From a virus: a DNA stretch of 36,478 nucleotides. Location: positions 1 through 36,478 of the IMG/VR virus record IMGVR_UViG_3300031788_001721. One strand, 5' to 3'. The translations under genes and the position numbers were made by a program. Below, in pieces: positions 1-7,207 of this stretch. The notes under the pieces were generated by a model. That model had not been told where the DNA came from, did not search any database, and saw nothing but the letters and a program-made list of their open reading frames with translations. How positions within the stretch are numbered: the stretch's first letter is position 1; each line of letters begins with the position of its first letter.

Positions 1-264
1 AAAGATCGAATCTTGACCGAACTGGACTCCGCCGGTGCCCAGCTTGCATCGCTGGCCGCCGACTTGAAAGCCAGCCGCGCGGTGCTACAGGCGCGGCTGA
101 AGAGGCCGCCGCCATTCATGCCGTTGGAAGAATACGATTGTCATTTTGCCAACGCCTTCACGTGCATCGAGAAAGCAAAAATGGCAATCCGGGCGCTACA
201 CCCCGTCTGCCATCAAGCCGACTTCCTCAAGAAGAAGACCGAAAAGATAGGACACCGCCGATGA
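1..264 (+). CDS. Hypothetical protein, probably 5' partial
   Basis: The reading frame is open to the left edge of the window. The first possible start is TTG at position 13, and no ribosome binding site is visible in the 12 bases before it, so the real start is probably outside the window. The visible protein (about 87 residues) is helical and basic at its C-terminus, with Ala/Leu-rich heptad-like spacing in the first 35 residues. I recognise no family. Its stop overlaps the next start as ATGA, so it is the first visible member of a coupled plus-strand chain. Confidence 0.6.
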   Translation, partial: KDRILTELDSAGAQLASLAADLKASRAVLQARLKRPPPFMPLEEYDCHFANAFTCIEKAKMAIRALHPVCHQADFLKKKTEKIGHRR

Positions 265-623
265 ACACAGCCCGGACCTGGAAATGCCCGCAATGCGGGC
301 TCTCTCTGGAAATCCGCTACGACTGGCTGGCCGAGCACGGCGGGCAGGTCTGCGAACACTGCGATTGCGACATGGATCTTCAGCCCGCCGAGGCCGACAA
401 CGAGAAACTGGTGGCCAAGTTGGTGGACAGGGCGGACGCCGCGGGCCTGGAGCCGGAAGACTTGGACGAAATGGTCCACGAATTCGCGGCCAGCATCGCC
501 GCCGACATAAACAACGGCGGATTGGATGACCAGATCCGATACCTGGTCGATGGGTTGGGTGCCCAAGACACCGAGAGGCAAATCGAAGACCTGATCGAAA
601 GCCAACCAAGAGAAGGAGAGTAA
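261..623 (+). CDS. Small acidic zinc-ribbon protein
   Basis: 120 residues. ATG at 261 is chosen because it overlaps the upstream stop (ATGA); an in-frame upstream extension would run through the previous gene. The N-terminus carries two Cys pairs, CPQC near residue 9 and CEHC near residue 32, spaced like a treble-clef or zinc-ribbon knuckle, so Zn binding is likely. The remaining two thirds is acidic (many Asp/Glu) and predicted helical, without a recognisable catalytic motif. It sits in a run of overlapping small genes, so a role in accessory functions of the mobile element is inferred. The exact function is unknown. Confidence 0.75.
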   Translation: MNTARTWKCPQCGLSLEIRYDWLAEHGGQVCEHCDCDMDLQPAEADNEKLVAKLVDRADAAGLEPEDLDEMVHEFAASIAADINNGGLDDQIRYLVDGLGAQDTERQIEDLIESQPREGE

Positions 624-625
624 CG

Positions 626-1147
626 GTGGCAGACAACTACCTGCAATTCTCGGAAGTCGTTGCGAACCTTACCGCGCAAGAGGAGGCGTGGCTGAAGGAC
701 CAGCTTCAACCTGTCCGCGCCATTGGTGAGAAGGAATACCCCGAAGACGCCGTGCCGGCCGACCTGGTCGACGCAGATGCGGATTGGTCCGGCGTTCGTT
801 TCTTACGTGACAAGCCGGACCACGATGCCCAATGGGATGCGCTGGGTTTTGAGTATGGCTTCCATGAAGATCACGATACGGGAGGTTGGGGCCGCCACTT
901 GTGGTTGTACGCGGAAGACTGGGGAGACGCCAGCAACGTCGCTTGGCTGGTGCAGAAGTTTCTCAAGCAGTTCCGGCCCGACCAGTGTTGGTCGCTCACC
1001 TACTCCGCCACGTGCTCAAAACCCCGCGTGGGCGAGTTCGGTGGTGGGGCGGTATTCGTCACTGCCGACACGACTCAATGGCAGAACGCCCATGACTTCA
1101 TCGAAGACCAGCGGGCAGCGTTCGGCCGGAAGGAGGAGCGAACATGA
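626..1147 (+). CDS. Conserved hypothetical protein of the accessory chain
   Basis: 173 residues starting with GTG at 626, preceded by a good ribosome binding site (GGAG about 8 bases upstream) and only 2 bases after the previous stop. The protein is acidic and rich in Trp and Asp. A segment around residues 70-110 contains GFEYGFHEDHD and WLYAEDWGD stretches, and a later VFVTADTTQW segment looks like a beta strand. No membrane segment or signal peptide is seen. Acidic, Trp-rich cytosolic proteins of this kind are common on mobile elements, and some act as DNA mimics, but nothing specific supports that here. It overlaps the next gene by 4 bases. Confidence 0.75.
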   Translation: MADNYLQFSEVVANLTAQEEAWLKDQLQPVRAIGEKEYPEDAVPADLVDADADWSGVRFLRDKPDHDAQWDALGFEYGFHEDHDTGGWGRHLWLYAEDWGDASNVAWLVQKFLKQFRPDQCWSLTYSATCSKPRVGEFGGGAVFVTADTTQWQNAHDFIEDQRAAFGRKEERT

Positions 1148-1512
1148 GCAGCTTTTACGAGATGAGCGTAGAGGTGTCGGGGTACGACCCGGCAAAGGTG
1201 GCCGAAATCCAAGCGGCGGCAGAACAGGAGTGGCCGTTTGATGACTGGTGGCGTACTGGCGACGAGAACGACAGCGCGGCAACGATGCACGCATCTGCGC
1301 AGAACTCACTGTGCGGAGGCGAAAGCGAAGAAGAGTTCACCGAGCGGCTGTCCCTGGCAATTTGGCGCGCCAACGGCGGGTATTGCCACGTTTCTGTTGA
1401 CGCCACTTACCTGGAAAATCTCCCCTACGAAACGCACGAGCTGGACGAAGCAAATTACGCCCGCCTGATCCAGGACGATCGCAATTCAAGCACAGGGGAC
1501 GCTCAAACGTGA
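1144..1512 (+). CDS. Small acidic hypothetical protein
   Basis: 122 residues. ATG at 1144 overlaps the upstream stop (ATGA) and has AAGGAGG just upstream at about 1130-1137. The protein has a ferredoxin-like feel: an initial strand (SFYEMSVEVSGY), a helix with an alternating Ala/Glu pattern, a Trp-rich middle (WPFDDWW), and a central strand GGYCHVSVDATYLE before an acidic tail. This looks like a compact alpha/beta domain, but I do not recognise a family. Its position in the coupled chain suggests expression with 626-1147 and 1509-1778. Confidence 0.72.
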   Translation: MSSFYEMSVEVSGYDPAKVAEIQAAAEQEWPFDDWWRTGDENDSAATMHASAQNSLCGGESEEEFTERLSLAIWRANGGYCHVSVDATYLENLPYETHELDEANYARLIQDDRNSSTGDAQT

Positions 1513-1778
1513 AAACGACATTGACTTACGAGATTGAACAATACGAACTTCATGCAATGAAGTACCGAGTCGAAGCGACCAGTGAGGCCGAGGCTATTGC
1601 CAAGCTGTTTCAAGGTGAAGCAGAGCCAGTGTGCCAGAGCATGGATTACATCGAAGTCGCCGAAGACTTCGGCTTGCCCACCGATGAGTACCCAGAACTT
1701 GCTGAGGCTCTGCGAAAATTGGGCGTGTCGGTGGGCGACACAGTGATTCCGTCCATCCGTAGCATAGAAGAGGTCTGA
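1509..1778 (+). CDS. Small hypothetical protein
   Basis: 89 residues, GTG start at 1509 overlapping the preceding stop as GTGA. The first 40 residues (KTTLTYEIEQYELH... followed by an Ala/Glu helix with SEAEAIAKLFQGE) resemble a small strand-helix module in which a repeated AEA pattern follows a beta hairpin, as in many small proteins of mobile elements. The C-terminal half is acidic. No catalytic residues are evident. The next gene starts 38 bases downstream with its own ribosome binding site. Confidence 0.68.
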   Translation: MKTTLTYEIEQYELHAMKYRVEATSEAEAIAKLFQGEAEPVCQSMDYIEVAEDFGLPTDEYPELAEALRKLGVSVGDTVIPSIRSIEEV

Positions 1779-1816
1779 CGCGGCCTCTCAACAGCGCCCA
1801 ACCGCAAGAGGATCAA

Positions 1817-2338
1817 ATGGCAAAGATCAAAAAGACTAAGAAGACCACGTTGACCGTCGAGGTCGAATACAATCCGCGGAAAACCGACCCGGAAGGCTTG
1901 GCATGCGCGATGGACCGGCTCCTGGAGACCGTCCTTTCCACGCCCGGCATCATGGACGAATACGGGAACCCGGCCATCAGGGAATTCTTCGTCGCCAAGG
2001 AAACGGAAACCGAAGCGGCGCTGAAGGTGGCCGGACTGGCGTTGACGCTACCAGCCGATTCTGACCGAACGGTTGGTCGCAAGATTCAACTCCCCTGCTA
2101 CGGGATCACCGTGACGTTGGCGAGAGAGAACGGGGTGGAAGAGCCGGGTAGCGGCTCCATCGTCAGTGACCTCCGCGAACACAAGACGGCCGCGAATCGA
2201 CAGTACAACGCGGCTATCGACGGCCTTGAATCGCTGATTCTCGCCCATGCCTGCGCGGGAGTGGACGTGGAATCGCCGGCCTATGTTGAGGGTATTGAAA
2301 CCGCCGTCGACGCCATCGCCAACCGCACGATTCCATGA
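1817..2338 (+). CDS. Conserved hypothetical protein of the accessory chain
   Basis: 173 residues from ATG 1817, preceded by AGAGGAT about 5 bases upstream. The N-terminus is Lys-rich (KIKKTKKTT) and leads into a strand (LTVEVEYNP). The next section contains DPEGLACAMDRLLETVLSTPGI and DEYGNPAIREFFV, consistent with a mixed alpha/beta fold. The C-terminal half is helical and includes a paired-Asn/Gln stretch. The N-terminal module (strand followed by a helix ending in a small loop) is a recurring arrangement in planctomycete mobile-element proteins, but I cannot name a domain. It is co-directional with neighbours and probably part of the same transcript. Confidence 0.72.
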   Translation: MAKIKKTKKTTLTVEVEYNPRKTDPEGLACAMDRLLETVLSTPGIMDEYGNPAIREFFVAKETETEAALKVAGLALTLPADSDRTVGRKIQLPCYGITVTLARENGVEEPGSGSIVSDLREHKTAANRQYNAAIDGLESLILAHACAGVDVESPAYVEGIETAVDAIANRTIP

Positions 2339-2366
2339 CGCACGACCAGCCAAACAGGAGCACACC

Positions 2367-2666
2367 ATGAGCAGCACCTTTGACCCTGTTGTGATTCGTG
2401 TTTGGAAGGGCGACGATAGCGACGTGTTCGCGCTCTTCCCCGTCTTGCCGGCCGACAACTACGGCTACCTTTGTACCAGCTATCAACACGTCGGGCAGCA
2501 CGCCGCGGCGGACTTCGGGCTGTGCATCCGCAACAGCCGGCCCGCCAGCGAAGCGGAAGCCGCCGATCTGCTAGCCGAGTTGCGAAGCATCGGCTACAAC
2601 CCCCGACCGATCAAGCGAGTCGCCCCTACCATGCACCGCGCTTGCCGCGAACTGGCAAGAGCCTAA
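2367..2666 (+). CDS. Small hypothetical protein, DUF-like
   Basis: 99 residues. ATG 2367 is preferred over upstream in-frame starts because CAGGAG lies 7-12 bases before it and the longer frame overlaps the previous gene. The protein contains FDPVVIRVWKGDDSDVFALFPVLP followed by a short YGYLCTSYQHVGQHAAADF segment and a helix (EAEAADLLAELRSIGYN). This pattern is typical of a small plasmid and phage-associated protein family with a beta-sheet start and a C-terminal helix, though I cannot give it a verified name. It is the seventh gene of the left-hand chain. Confidence 0.72.
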   Translation: MSSTFDPVVIRVWKGDDSDVFALFPVLPADNYGYLCTSYQHVGQHAAADFGLCIRNSRPASEAEAADLLAELRSIGYNPRPIKRVAPTMHRACRELARA

Positions 2667-2761
2667 GCGTTGCGTAGCTCCCCGCCGGGCGGCCCGCCCT
2701 CACCGGGCCGCCCGGCTTCCCGAATCGTGAGGCAACCGGAGCAACAGGCCGGTGCAACGCT

Positions 2762-2935
2762 ATGCCCAATCACCTGAAATTCTGTAGCTGCAAGACCTGC
2801 AAAGCCGGACGTCACCGGCCCGGTGCCAAGACCACAATCAAGCGCGCCAGCCGCCGCTTGCGCCATGGCGCAAAGGCCGCCCTTGCCAAGGGGAAAGAGC
2901 CGCCGGACAAGACCGGAGTAAGCTACACGGATTGA
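2762..2935 (+). CDS. Very small basic Cys-rich protein
   Basis: 57 residues, too short for usual gene-length cut-offs. ATG at 2762 begins MPNHLKFCSCKTCKAGRH, giving Cys at residues 8, 10 and 13, followed by an Arg/Lys-rich helix (RASRRLRHGAKAAL). The clustered Cys and the basic helix suggest a metal-binding nucleic-acid-associated peptide. The ribosome binding site is weak. The sequence downstream turns into GC-rich non-coding DNA. It is probably real because the Cys cluster and the amphipathic basic helix are unlikely to arise by chance in this composition. Confidence 0.55.
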   Translation: MPNHLKFCSCKTCKAGRHRPGAKTTIKRASRRLRHGAKAALAKGKEPPDKTGVSYTD

Positions 2936-3715
2936 ACCACCCCGGCCGCCCGCCATAAGGATTCTGGGAGGGTCCGAAACAGGGCCATAAGGATTTTCGA
3001 CGCCTCACTCTTCCGCCAGCCGGTGGCCCGCCATCCGGCCGCTTCCGATTCCCACCGGCGCTGCCTAACCGTTTCACGCCTGCCTGTGGCCCGGCTGCAG
3101 TGCCTTCCGCCGGCCGGGGCGCATGATCGGGCGCATGATGGGGCGCATGATCGGCAAAGGGGACGCCGCCGCTGTCTTTTCGCCGATCGCGCGGGACCGA
3201 TCGGGCCGGCCCAATCACTTTCGCGCGTTTACACGCTACAAGGCCGCCGCCCGGCCGCCCGATAGCTTCCCGGCCGCCAGCGCGCCCGCCGCCCGTCAAG
3301 CCACAATAGGCTGCGTGCCGCCGCGTAGGCCGATCGGGAGCCGGCCGCCAGCCGCTTTGACGGTCACCCCGCCGTCAATGGCCGCCTCGGCTCGGTCCAC
3401 AGGCGGCTTGAAGGTCGAGCTGCCAGCCGGCCCCATCAAGCTGGCCCGGTCAAGCCGGCTTGACTACCGCGGCTTTCAGCAAGGCGGGAAGTTCAAAAGA
3501 AACTTGCGGGTCGCCGAGGATCGCGCCGGCCTTCGAGAAGGGTCGGCAACAAGATTGCGCCGACCGCGAGAAAGTGAAGCCGCGCCGGCGCGCTAGCACT
3601 TTCCGGCGCGCCATGAAACCGGATTTTGATTTTCTGTAGCCACTTCAGCCTACGGTTAGGGGCAACCTGGTGCGGCCGTTTCTGCGTCAGTTCGTGCATC
3701 GCAAAGGAGGGTTGT
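2936..3715. other. GC-rich intergenic region with short repeats
   Basis: This 780-bp stretch is dominated by GCCGGC and GGCCG motifs. Apparent ORFs on both strands have low-complexity Arg/Pro/Ala translations and I consider them compositional artefacts. A 12-base direct repeat, GCCATAAGGATT, occurs at 2952-2963 and 2984-2995. A tandem 12-mer is listed separately. No convincing gene is seen until the ribosome binding site at 3703. Confidence 0.55.
3117..3152. repeat. Tandem 12-bp repeat, three copies
   Basis: GGGCGCATGATC occurs three times head to tail (3117-3128, 3129-3140 with a final G, 3141-3152) inside the GC-rich intergenic region. The unit is a multiple of three and would encode an MIGR/MMGR peptide on the plus strand, but no plausible gene contains it. 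It may be a protein-binding array or a slippage product. Confidence 0.7.
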
Positions 3716-3841
3716 TTGTCGGCGCGCTTTGTCGAAAACCCCCGTGTTTTCCGGGGAAAATCGCGTGACTTCTTCGCCCGACATGGCAGAAGAGTTGATG
3801 TCGCAAACATCACTTTTCAACCCTTGGAGTGGCAACAATGA
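3716..3841 (+). CDS. 41-residue protein with TTG start, coupled to next gene
   Basis: TTG at 3716 follows a near-perfect Shine-Dalgarno (AAAGGAGG at 3703-3710, 5-base spacing). The 41-residue product contains RFVENPRVFRGKSRDFFARH and ends NITFQPLEWQQ. Its TGA stop overlaps the ATG at 3838 as ATGA, which is the coupling style used throughout this element. Its GC usage is less extreme than in the flanking non-coding DNA. No family is recognised. The strong binding site could instead serve a leader peptide controlling the downstream gene. Confidence 0.5.
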   Translation: MSARFVENPRVFRGKSRDFFARHGRRVDVANITFQPLEWQQ

Positions 3842-4071
3842 ACGATGCAACGTTGGAATTCCTCCTTGACCCGATTGCTCCATGTGACAAGCCGGCAATG
3901 CGGGAATTGGTCCGCAACGGGGTACGCCCCCATAGCGGTTTGCTTTACCGTTTGCGGAATCTCCCCCGCTATGCGGAGTGTTTCGATTCGATTCTCCATG
4001 AGCTAAGCAAGCAAGTCAAACACAAGTTCCCTCCGAAGAATTGGAAACCCTCTTCCCGCAAGGCAAGCTAG
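3838..4071 (+). CDS. Small hypothetical protein
   Basis: 77 residues. ATG 3838 is chosen over the in-frame GTG at 3829 because it overlaps the preceding stop (ATGA) and has GGAG at about 3827. The protein is helical with a basic C-terminal tail (KHKFPPKNWKPSSRKAS). The central PHSGLLYRLRNLPRYAECFDSIL segment looks like a compact helical domain. A strong terminator begins 25 bases after the stop, supporting this as the last gene of a short transcript. No function can be assigned. Confidence 0.65.
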   Translation: MNDATLEFLLDPIAPCDKPAMRELVRNGVRPHSGLLYRLRNLPRYAECFDSILHELSKQVKHKFPPKNWKPSSRKAS

Positions 4072-4095
4072 CAAGCAACCCGGCCGAACGATTAC

Positions 4096-4126
4096 GGGCA
4101 AGGGAAAAGACCCTTGCCCATTTTTT
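4096..4126 (+). terminator. Rho-independent terminator
   Basis: A perfect 9-bp stem, GGGCAAGGG (4096-4104) paired with CCCTTGCCC (4111-4119), has a 6-base loop AAAAGA and is followed by ATTTTTT to 4126. It closes the short plus-strand transcript containing 3716-4071. Confidence 0.9.
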
Positions 4127-4150
4127 GCGCCCCGTGCAATCGCCCGAGCG

Positions 4151-4382
4151 CAAGCGCCGGCCCCTTCCCGCGGCGCGTACAAGCGCAGCCGGGTGGGCGG
4201 ACCCGCGGCCCGTTGTCTGCCCGGGAGCAAGCGCCGGCCCCTTCCCGCGGCGCGTACAAGCGCAGCCGGGTGGGCGGACCCGCGGCCCGTTGTCTGCCCG
4301 GGAGCAAGCGCCGGCCCCTTCCCGCGGCGCGTACAAGCGCGGCCGGGTGAGCGGACCCGCGGCCCGCTGTTTGCCCCGGGGG
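4151..4382. repeat. 77-bp tandem direct repeat, three copies
   Basis: Units begin at 4151, 4228 and 4305, each starting CAAGCGCCGG. The first two are nearly identical over 77 bp. The third is diverged at several positions and one base longer. Because 77 is not a multiple of three, all frames stay open across the array, which explains the long low-complexity ORFs here. There are no spacers, so this is not a CRISPR array. A 25-base segment of the third unit (4338-4362) recurs exactly at 7208-7232, on the other side of the minus-strand gene block. Confidence 0.92.
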
Positions 4383-4395
4383 CAAGCCCCGGCCG

Positions 4396-4809
4396 CTATA
4401 TGCCACTCCCTGCCCGTTGAAAATGAACCGCTGTTGCCGTTTCAATAGCCGATTCCATCAAGTCGGGAATGTACCAATTCTCCAAGGGGTCCAAGGGGTT
4501 CGCGTAGACACACATGCTGATGGAATCGGCTACTTGCCACGTGCCGCGGGTGTCAAGGTATTCGGCAAGGCAGCAATAGCAACCCCATAGGTCAAGGTAG
4601 CGCTCGATTTCTGCCCGTTCCTTCGCGCTGTCCGGTTCCCCGTAAACGTCGAAATAGCCCTCTTGCTCCCCCTCCGCCCGCAATCGGACAAGCCCCGCGG
4701 ATTCCAAGTTGTCCCACTCCCGGACAATCCGCGCAGTGCGCAGGGATTCCCGGGCGGAGTAACCCGCCTTGCGCGCTTGCGCATACTCACGTTGCAGTGT
4801 TAGCGTCAT
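4396..4809 (-). CDS. Hypothetical protein, last gene of minus-strand block
   Basis: 137 residues with start at 4809, favoured over an in-frame ATG at 4824 because GAGGA lies about 8 bases upstream on the minus strand, while the upstream ATG has none. The N-terminal part (LTLQREYAQARKAGYSARESLRTARI) is a basic helical segment, followed by an acidic section (EGEQEGYFDVYGEPDSAKERAEIERYLD cut by a turn) and a Cys-containing CYCC motif. It overlaps the upstream gene by 23 bases. No family is recognised. The downstream side is the 77-bp repeat array, which is highly structured and may end transcription. Confidence 0.72.
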   Translation of the reverse strand: MTLTLQREYAQARKAGYSARESLRTARIVREWDNLESAGLVRLRAEGEQEGYFDVYGEPDSAKERAEIERYLDLWGCYCCLAEYLDTRGTWQVADSISMCVYANPLDPLENWYIPDLMESAIETATAVHFQRAGSGI

Positions 4810-5539
4810 TGTTGTTTTCCTCATAAGTCGGCAATTGTTCGCAGTAGGTCGCGCCTAGAACTCCGTCGGCGCGCAGCGCTTCGCAGCGCTCTTGCGCTTC
4901 CGATTCTTCGCGGTACTCTTCCCTAACCTCTCCTGTATCGACGTAGGAAACCACCCACAGAATCCGATACCCCAGCGCGTCCAGCGCTTCGCCTATCTCT
5001 TCTTTAGTGGCATAGCCCCCGTTTCCATCGCGGTTTTCAACGGCGCTTTGGTTGTGGTCCCACAACCACGAAAAGACTTCCCCGGCCCACTCCTCCGGTG
5101 GCGCGTAGCAATCAGCGAAACCCTCATTGCGGAGATTCTCTAGCGTTGCCTCATATTCCCGCCGGGAGTGGTCTTCTTCGTCCAAGATGGGGTAATCCGC
5201 AAGCCGCGCCGCTAGCTCATGGTAGGCGCGAAATGCTTCGGTAATCTGGCCGTTGCGGTAGACGCGAATGGCGTAACCGTCAATCCACCCACAAGCCCAA
5301 TGCCCGTGATGTTCCGCCCGGACATCGGGGTTGTCCCCTTCGGTAAACGGCGCTAGCGCCTTGTCGATCGCATCGGCGTTGCTTTGGTCCAATAAGTCGG
5401 AATCCCGGTTGTGAGTGTAGACAATCGCCCACTCCTCCGAATCTTCCGGCCTATCGTGCCAAGCAAAGCAGTCAAACTTCTGCCAATTGCCCCGCGCCTC
5501 CCTTGCTGCCGTTTCCAGGTCCATTTCCCCTAGTTGCAT
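4787..5539 (-). CDS. Acidic hypothetical protein, largest of the minus-strand block
   Basis: 250 residues. The start at 5539 has AGGAG followed by CAACTAC directly before the ATG; the longer form from 5560 lacks a binding site and overlaps the upstream gene. The protein is strongly acidic and Trp-rich. A central segment (WACGWIDGYAIRVYRNGQITEAF) looks like a beta-rich domain and is followed by long acidic helices (DEEDHSRREYEATLENL). A C-terminal YRILWVVSYVDTGEVREEY segment precedes an Asn-rich tail. The domain with HGHWACGWIDGY resembles conserved proteins of plasmids and phages, but I cannot name it. It is the best candidate for the main effector of this block. Confidence 0.78.
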   Translation of the reverse strand: MQLGEMDLETAAREARGNWQKFDCFAWHDRPEDSEEWAIVYTHNRDSDLLDQSNADAIDKALAPFTEGDNPDVRAEHHGHWACGWIDGYAIRVYRNGQITEAFRAYHELAARLADYPILDEEDHSRREYEATLENLRNEGFADCYAPPEEWAGEVFSWLWDHNQSAVENRDGNGGYATKEEIGEALDALGYRILWVVSYVDTGEVREEYREESEAQERCEALRADGVLGATYCEQLPTYEENNNDANTAT

Positions 5540-5550
5540 GGTAGTTGCTC

Positions 5551-6060
5551 CTAGTTGCAAACCCGGTCAAGCGCGCTGGTCAAGTCACCCCGTAAGGATT
5601 CCCACCCCGTTGTACCGATGCGATTGACGGGCCGGTCAAGGTAGAATCCGAAAAGGAATTCGCATTGCCTTGCCTCTTGGCGCGCTTCCCGCATTAGCGC
5701 GCGCCAATTGTTCCCGTCTTTACTCCAGACCGGGGTATGTATCCCGTAGGTATAGAGCGCTTCCACTAGAACCGTATCGCGGTATCCGTTTCCAGTTGCG
5801 GTCTGAAGCATTGCTTCCGTGATTCCGCAACAGTCTAGCGCCGCGCTGATCTTTCCTTGCGCCTCCTGAGGCGAAACGACAGACAGAGAAACGTTGTAGG
5901 TTTCCGGCGGCGCTTCCCGTTCCCCAACCGTTTCCCGCCAGTTGAGCAACTCAATTACAAGGTAGTAATCGAATTCCCCGTTATTCTGGCGGGTCGAAAT
6001 CCACTTGCCCCCGTAGGTCAGAAAATCCCTATCCCCCGTCAACCATCGAAACCGAATCAT
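5551..6060 (-). CDS. Hypothetical protein of minus-strand block
   Basis: 169 residues, start at 6060 with GGGAG and CAACTACC immediately before the ATG, nearly the same leader as the downstream gene. The N-terminal half is beta-rich (MIRFRWLTGDRDFLTYGGKWI, YYLVIELLNW), followed by a helical region around residues 60-130 and a short C-terminal DLTSALDRVCN tail. Only 11 bases separate its stop from the start of the following gene. No family recognised and no signal peptide or membrane segment. Confidence 0.75.
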   Translation of the reverse strand: MIRFRWLTGDRDFLTYGGKWISTRQNNGEFDYYLVIELLNWRETVGEREAPPETYNVSLSVVSPQEAQGKISAALDCCGITEAMLQTATGNGYRDTVLVEALYTYGIHTPVWSKDGNNWRALMREARQEARQCEFLFGFYLDRPVNRIGTTGWESLRGDLTSALDRVCN

Positions 6061-6078
6061 GGTAGTTGCTCCCGGTTG

Positions 6079-6438
6079 CTAGTTCGCCTTCTCATTCCAC
6101 CTAATGCCAACGTGGAAATAACACTCTTCCCCGCTATCCGAAACCTCTTCGGTTTCCTCTTCCGACCACCCCAGCGCTTCGGCAACCGTGGTTGTGTCGC
6201 AAGCGCCGTATTCTGCCCGGATGCGTTGCTCCGCCAGTTCGTCGAAATCGAACCCAGCAGATTGCGCCATCATTTCCAAGCAGTCTTCTAACGCCTCCTC
6301 TTCAGTGTCCCCAATGCCGTACGCGCAGAAACGAAACGGGGTAAACGCGGTTCCGTATCCGGGGAAGTAGGAGGGGGAATCAATCCCCAGGAATTGAATT
6401 TCAAAATCGGCCAGAATGGTTTTCTGTGTTGCCAGCAT
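6079..6438 (-). CDS. Acidic hypothetical protein of minus-strand block
   Basis: 119 residues, start at 6438 (GGGGG then TAGCACC before the ATG). The N-terminus is beta-rich (FEIQFLGID, GTAFTPFRFCAYG) and the C-terminal half is highly acidic (LGWSEEETEEVSDSGEE). A strand-strand-helix start in which GDTEEEALEDCLEMMA is the helix resembles small antirestriction or DNA-mimic-like proteins in general character only. It is separated by 4 bases from the preceding small gene, so the two are probably translated from one message. Confidence 0.74.
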   Translation of the reverse strand: MLATQKTILADFEIQFLGIDSPSYFPGYGTAFTPFRFCAYGIGDTEEEALEDCLEMMAQSAGFDFDELAEQRIRAEYGACDTTTVAEALGWSEEETEEVSDSGEECYFHVGIRWNEKAN

Positions 6439-6442
6439 GGTG

Positions 6443-6604
6443 CTACCCCCTTACTCCACAAGCCGCGCGCCACGTATACCAGCAGAAACGGCCATTGCAC
6501 CCGGCGCAGACCGCGCCCACTAACTCGCAAACGCGCTCCCGTTCCGCCTTGTCGGCAATGCTGGAAATTGCATCGGCAAGCGCCCGAAAATGTTTCTTAC
6601 TCAT
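6443..6604 (-). CDS. 53-residue Cys-rich protein
   Basis: Start at 6604 with GGGAG followed by CTAGCACC before the ATG, the same leader type as its neighbours. The product has a basic helical N-terminus (MSKKHFRALADAISSIADK) and a C-terminal Cys cluster (VCELVGAVCAGCNGRFCW, then AACG), suggesting a bound metal. It is too short for normal gene-length cut-offs, but the leader, tight spacing (4 bases before and 4 after) and Cys pattern support it. The function is unknown. Confidence 0.68.
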   Translation of the reverse strand: MSKKHFRALADAISSIADKAERERVCELVGAVCAGCNGRFCWYTWRAACGVRG

Positions 6605-6608
6605 GGTG

Positions 6609-6797
6609 CTAGCTCCCTGTTGCGTTGCTGAAGGAAACCCGACCCGCCTTGACGGTTGCTTGATTCACTTCGTTGCCTTCCGAGTCTTCCACCCCATAAA
6701 CCCCGAATGGCAGACACGCTAAAACGGTTTCCAACCAATGCCCCTCTTCCACTTCTGCCACTCGCTTCCCGGTTGCCTTGCGAATGATGCTTAACAT
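6609..6797 (-). CDS. Small hypothetical protein, first gene of minus-strand block
   Basis: 62 residues, start at 6797 with GAGGG about 6 bases before the ATG, in the leader pattern shared by this block. The sequence (MLSIIRKATGKRVAEVEEG ... GVYGVEDSEGNEVNQATVKAGRVSF) looks like a small beta-barrel or SH3-like domain. It is the promoter-proximal gene of the six-gene minus-strand set. No family is recognised. Confidence 0.68.
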   Translation of the reverse strand: MLSIIRKATGKRVAEVEEGHWLETVLACLPFGVYGVEDSEGNEVNQATVKAGRVSFSNATGS

Positions 6798-6854
6798 GGT
6801 TGACCCTCACTGTTGCAAGTATTCGCGTCTTTTGTGCGATGTCTGATCTATTTA

Positions 6855-6883
6855 ATCATGCACTTCTTTCGTCGCATGTTCAA
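6855..6883 (-). promoter_or_regulatory. Putative promoter of the minus-strand block
   Basis: Reading the minus strand, TTGAAC (6878-6883) is followed after 17 bases by CATGAT (6855-6860), a reasonable sigma70-like arrangement about 60 bases upstream of the start at 6797. A second possible -35 (TTGACG) lies just upstream. Moderate matches only. Confidence 0.4.
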
Positions 6884-6940
6884 ATGTCGTCAACCAAACT
6901 TGAGCGGAATCCGCGCAGAAAGCGCCGGAGAAGAGAGAAT

Positions 6941-7110
6941 CTTGCGGGTTGCAAGAGTTATCGGGGCAAGGTGAGCAAGCGCCGAATTCGCGCCGGAGTT
7001 GCGCCGTATATATATTGTCTGCGCGGCCGATTCTCTGCCCTATGCTCGCGGGGCAACGTGCCGAAGTAGCTTGCGGGTGGGAACTAAGATCGTAAGTTGC
7101 TTGCGGGTAA
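6941..7110. repeat. Three direct copies of CTTGCGGGT
   Basis: CTTGCGGGT occurs at 6941, 7070 and 7100. The first copy is part of the short palindrome CTTGCGGGTTGCAAG. The last two are 30 bp apart (about three helical turns). They lie upstream of the minus-strand gene block and could be operators or iterons. Confidence 0.5.
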
Positions 7111-7142
7111 TATGTTACGTCACGAGGCCACGTAAATCTCAC

Positions 7143-7168
7143 GCGCGGTTAGAAGCGCGCGGTTAGAA
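7143..7168. repeat. Direct repeat GCGCGGTTAGAA, two copies
   Basis: GCGCGGTTAGAA occurs at 7143-7154 and 7157-7168, a near-tandem arrangement in the intergenic control region. Possible binding sites for a regulator or replication protein. Confidence 0.5.
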
Positions 7169-7207
7169 AATGCGCTTCAGCCTCCCCACCAGGTCGACCC
7201 CGCGGCC

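Noticed and set aside
3123-3596. Plus-strand ORF and its minus-strand counterpart in the GC-rich gap
   Set aside because: Arg/Pro/Ala-rich translation reflects GC composition, and there is no binding site or family signal.
4151-4382. CRISPR-like repeat array
   Set aside because: The 77-bp units are directly adjacent with no unique spacers, and no cas genes occur in the window.
4041-4448. Long low-complexity ORFs on both strands across 4041-4448
   Set aside because: They are products of the 77-bp repeat: since 77 is not a multiple of three, each unit is read in a shifted frame and all frames stay open.
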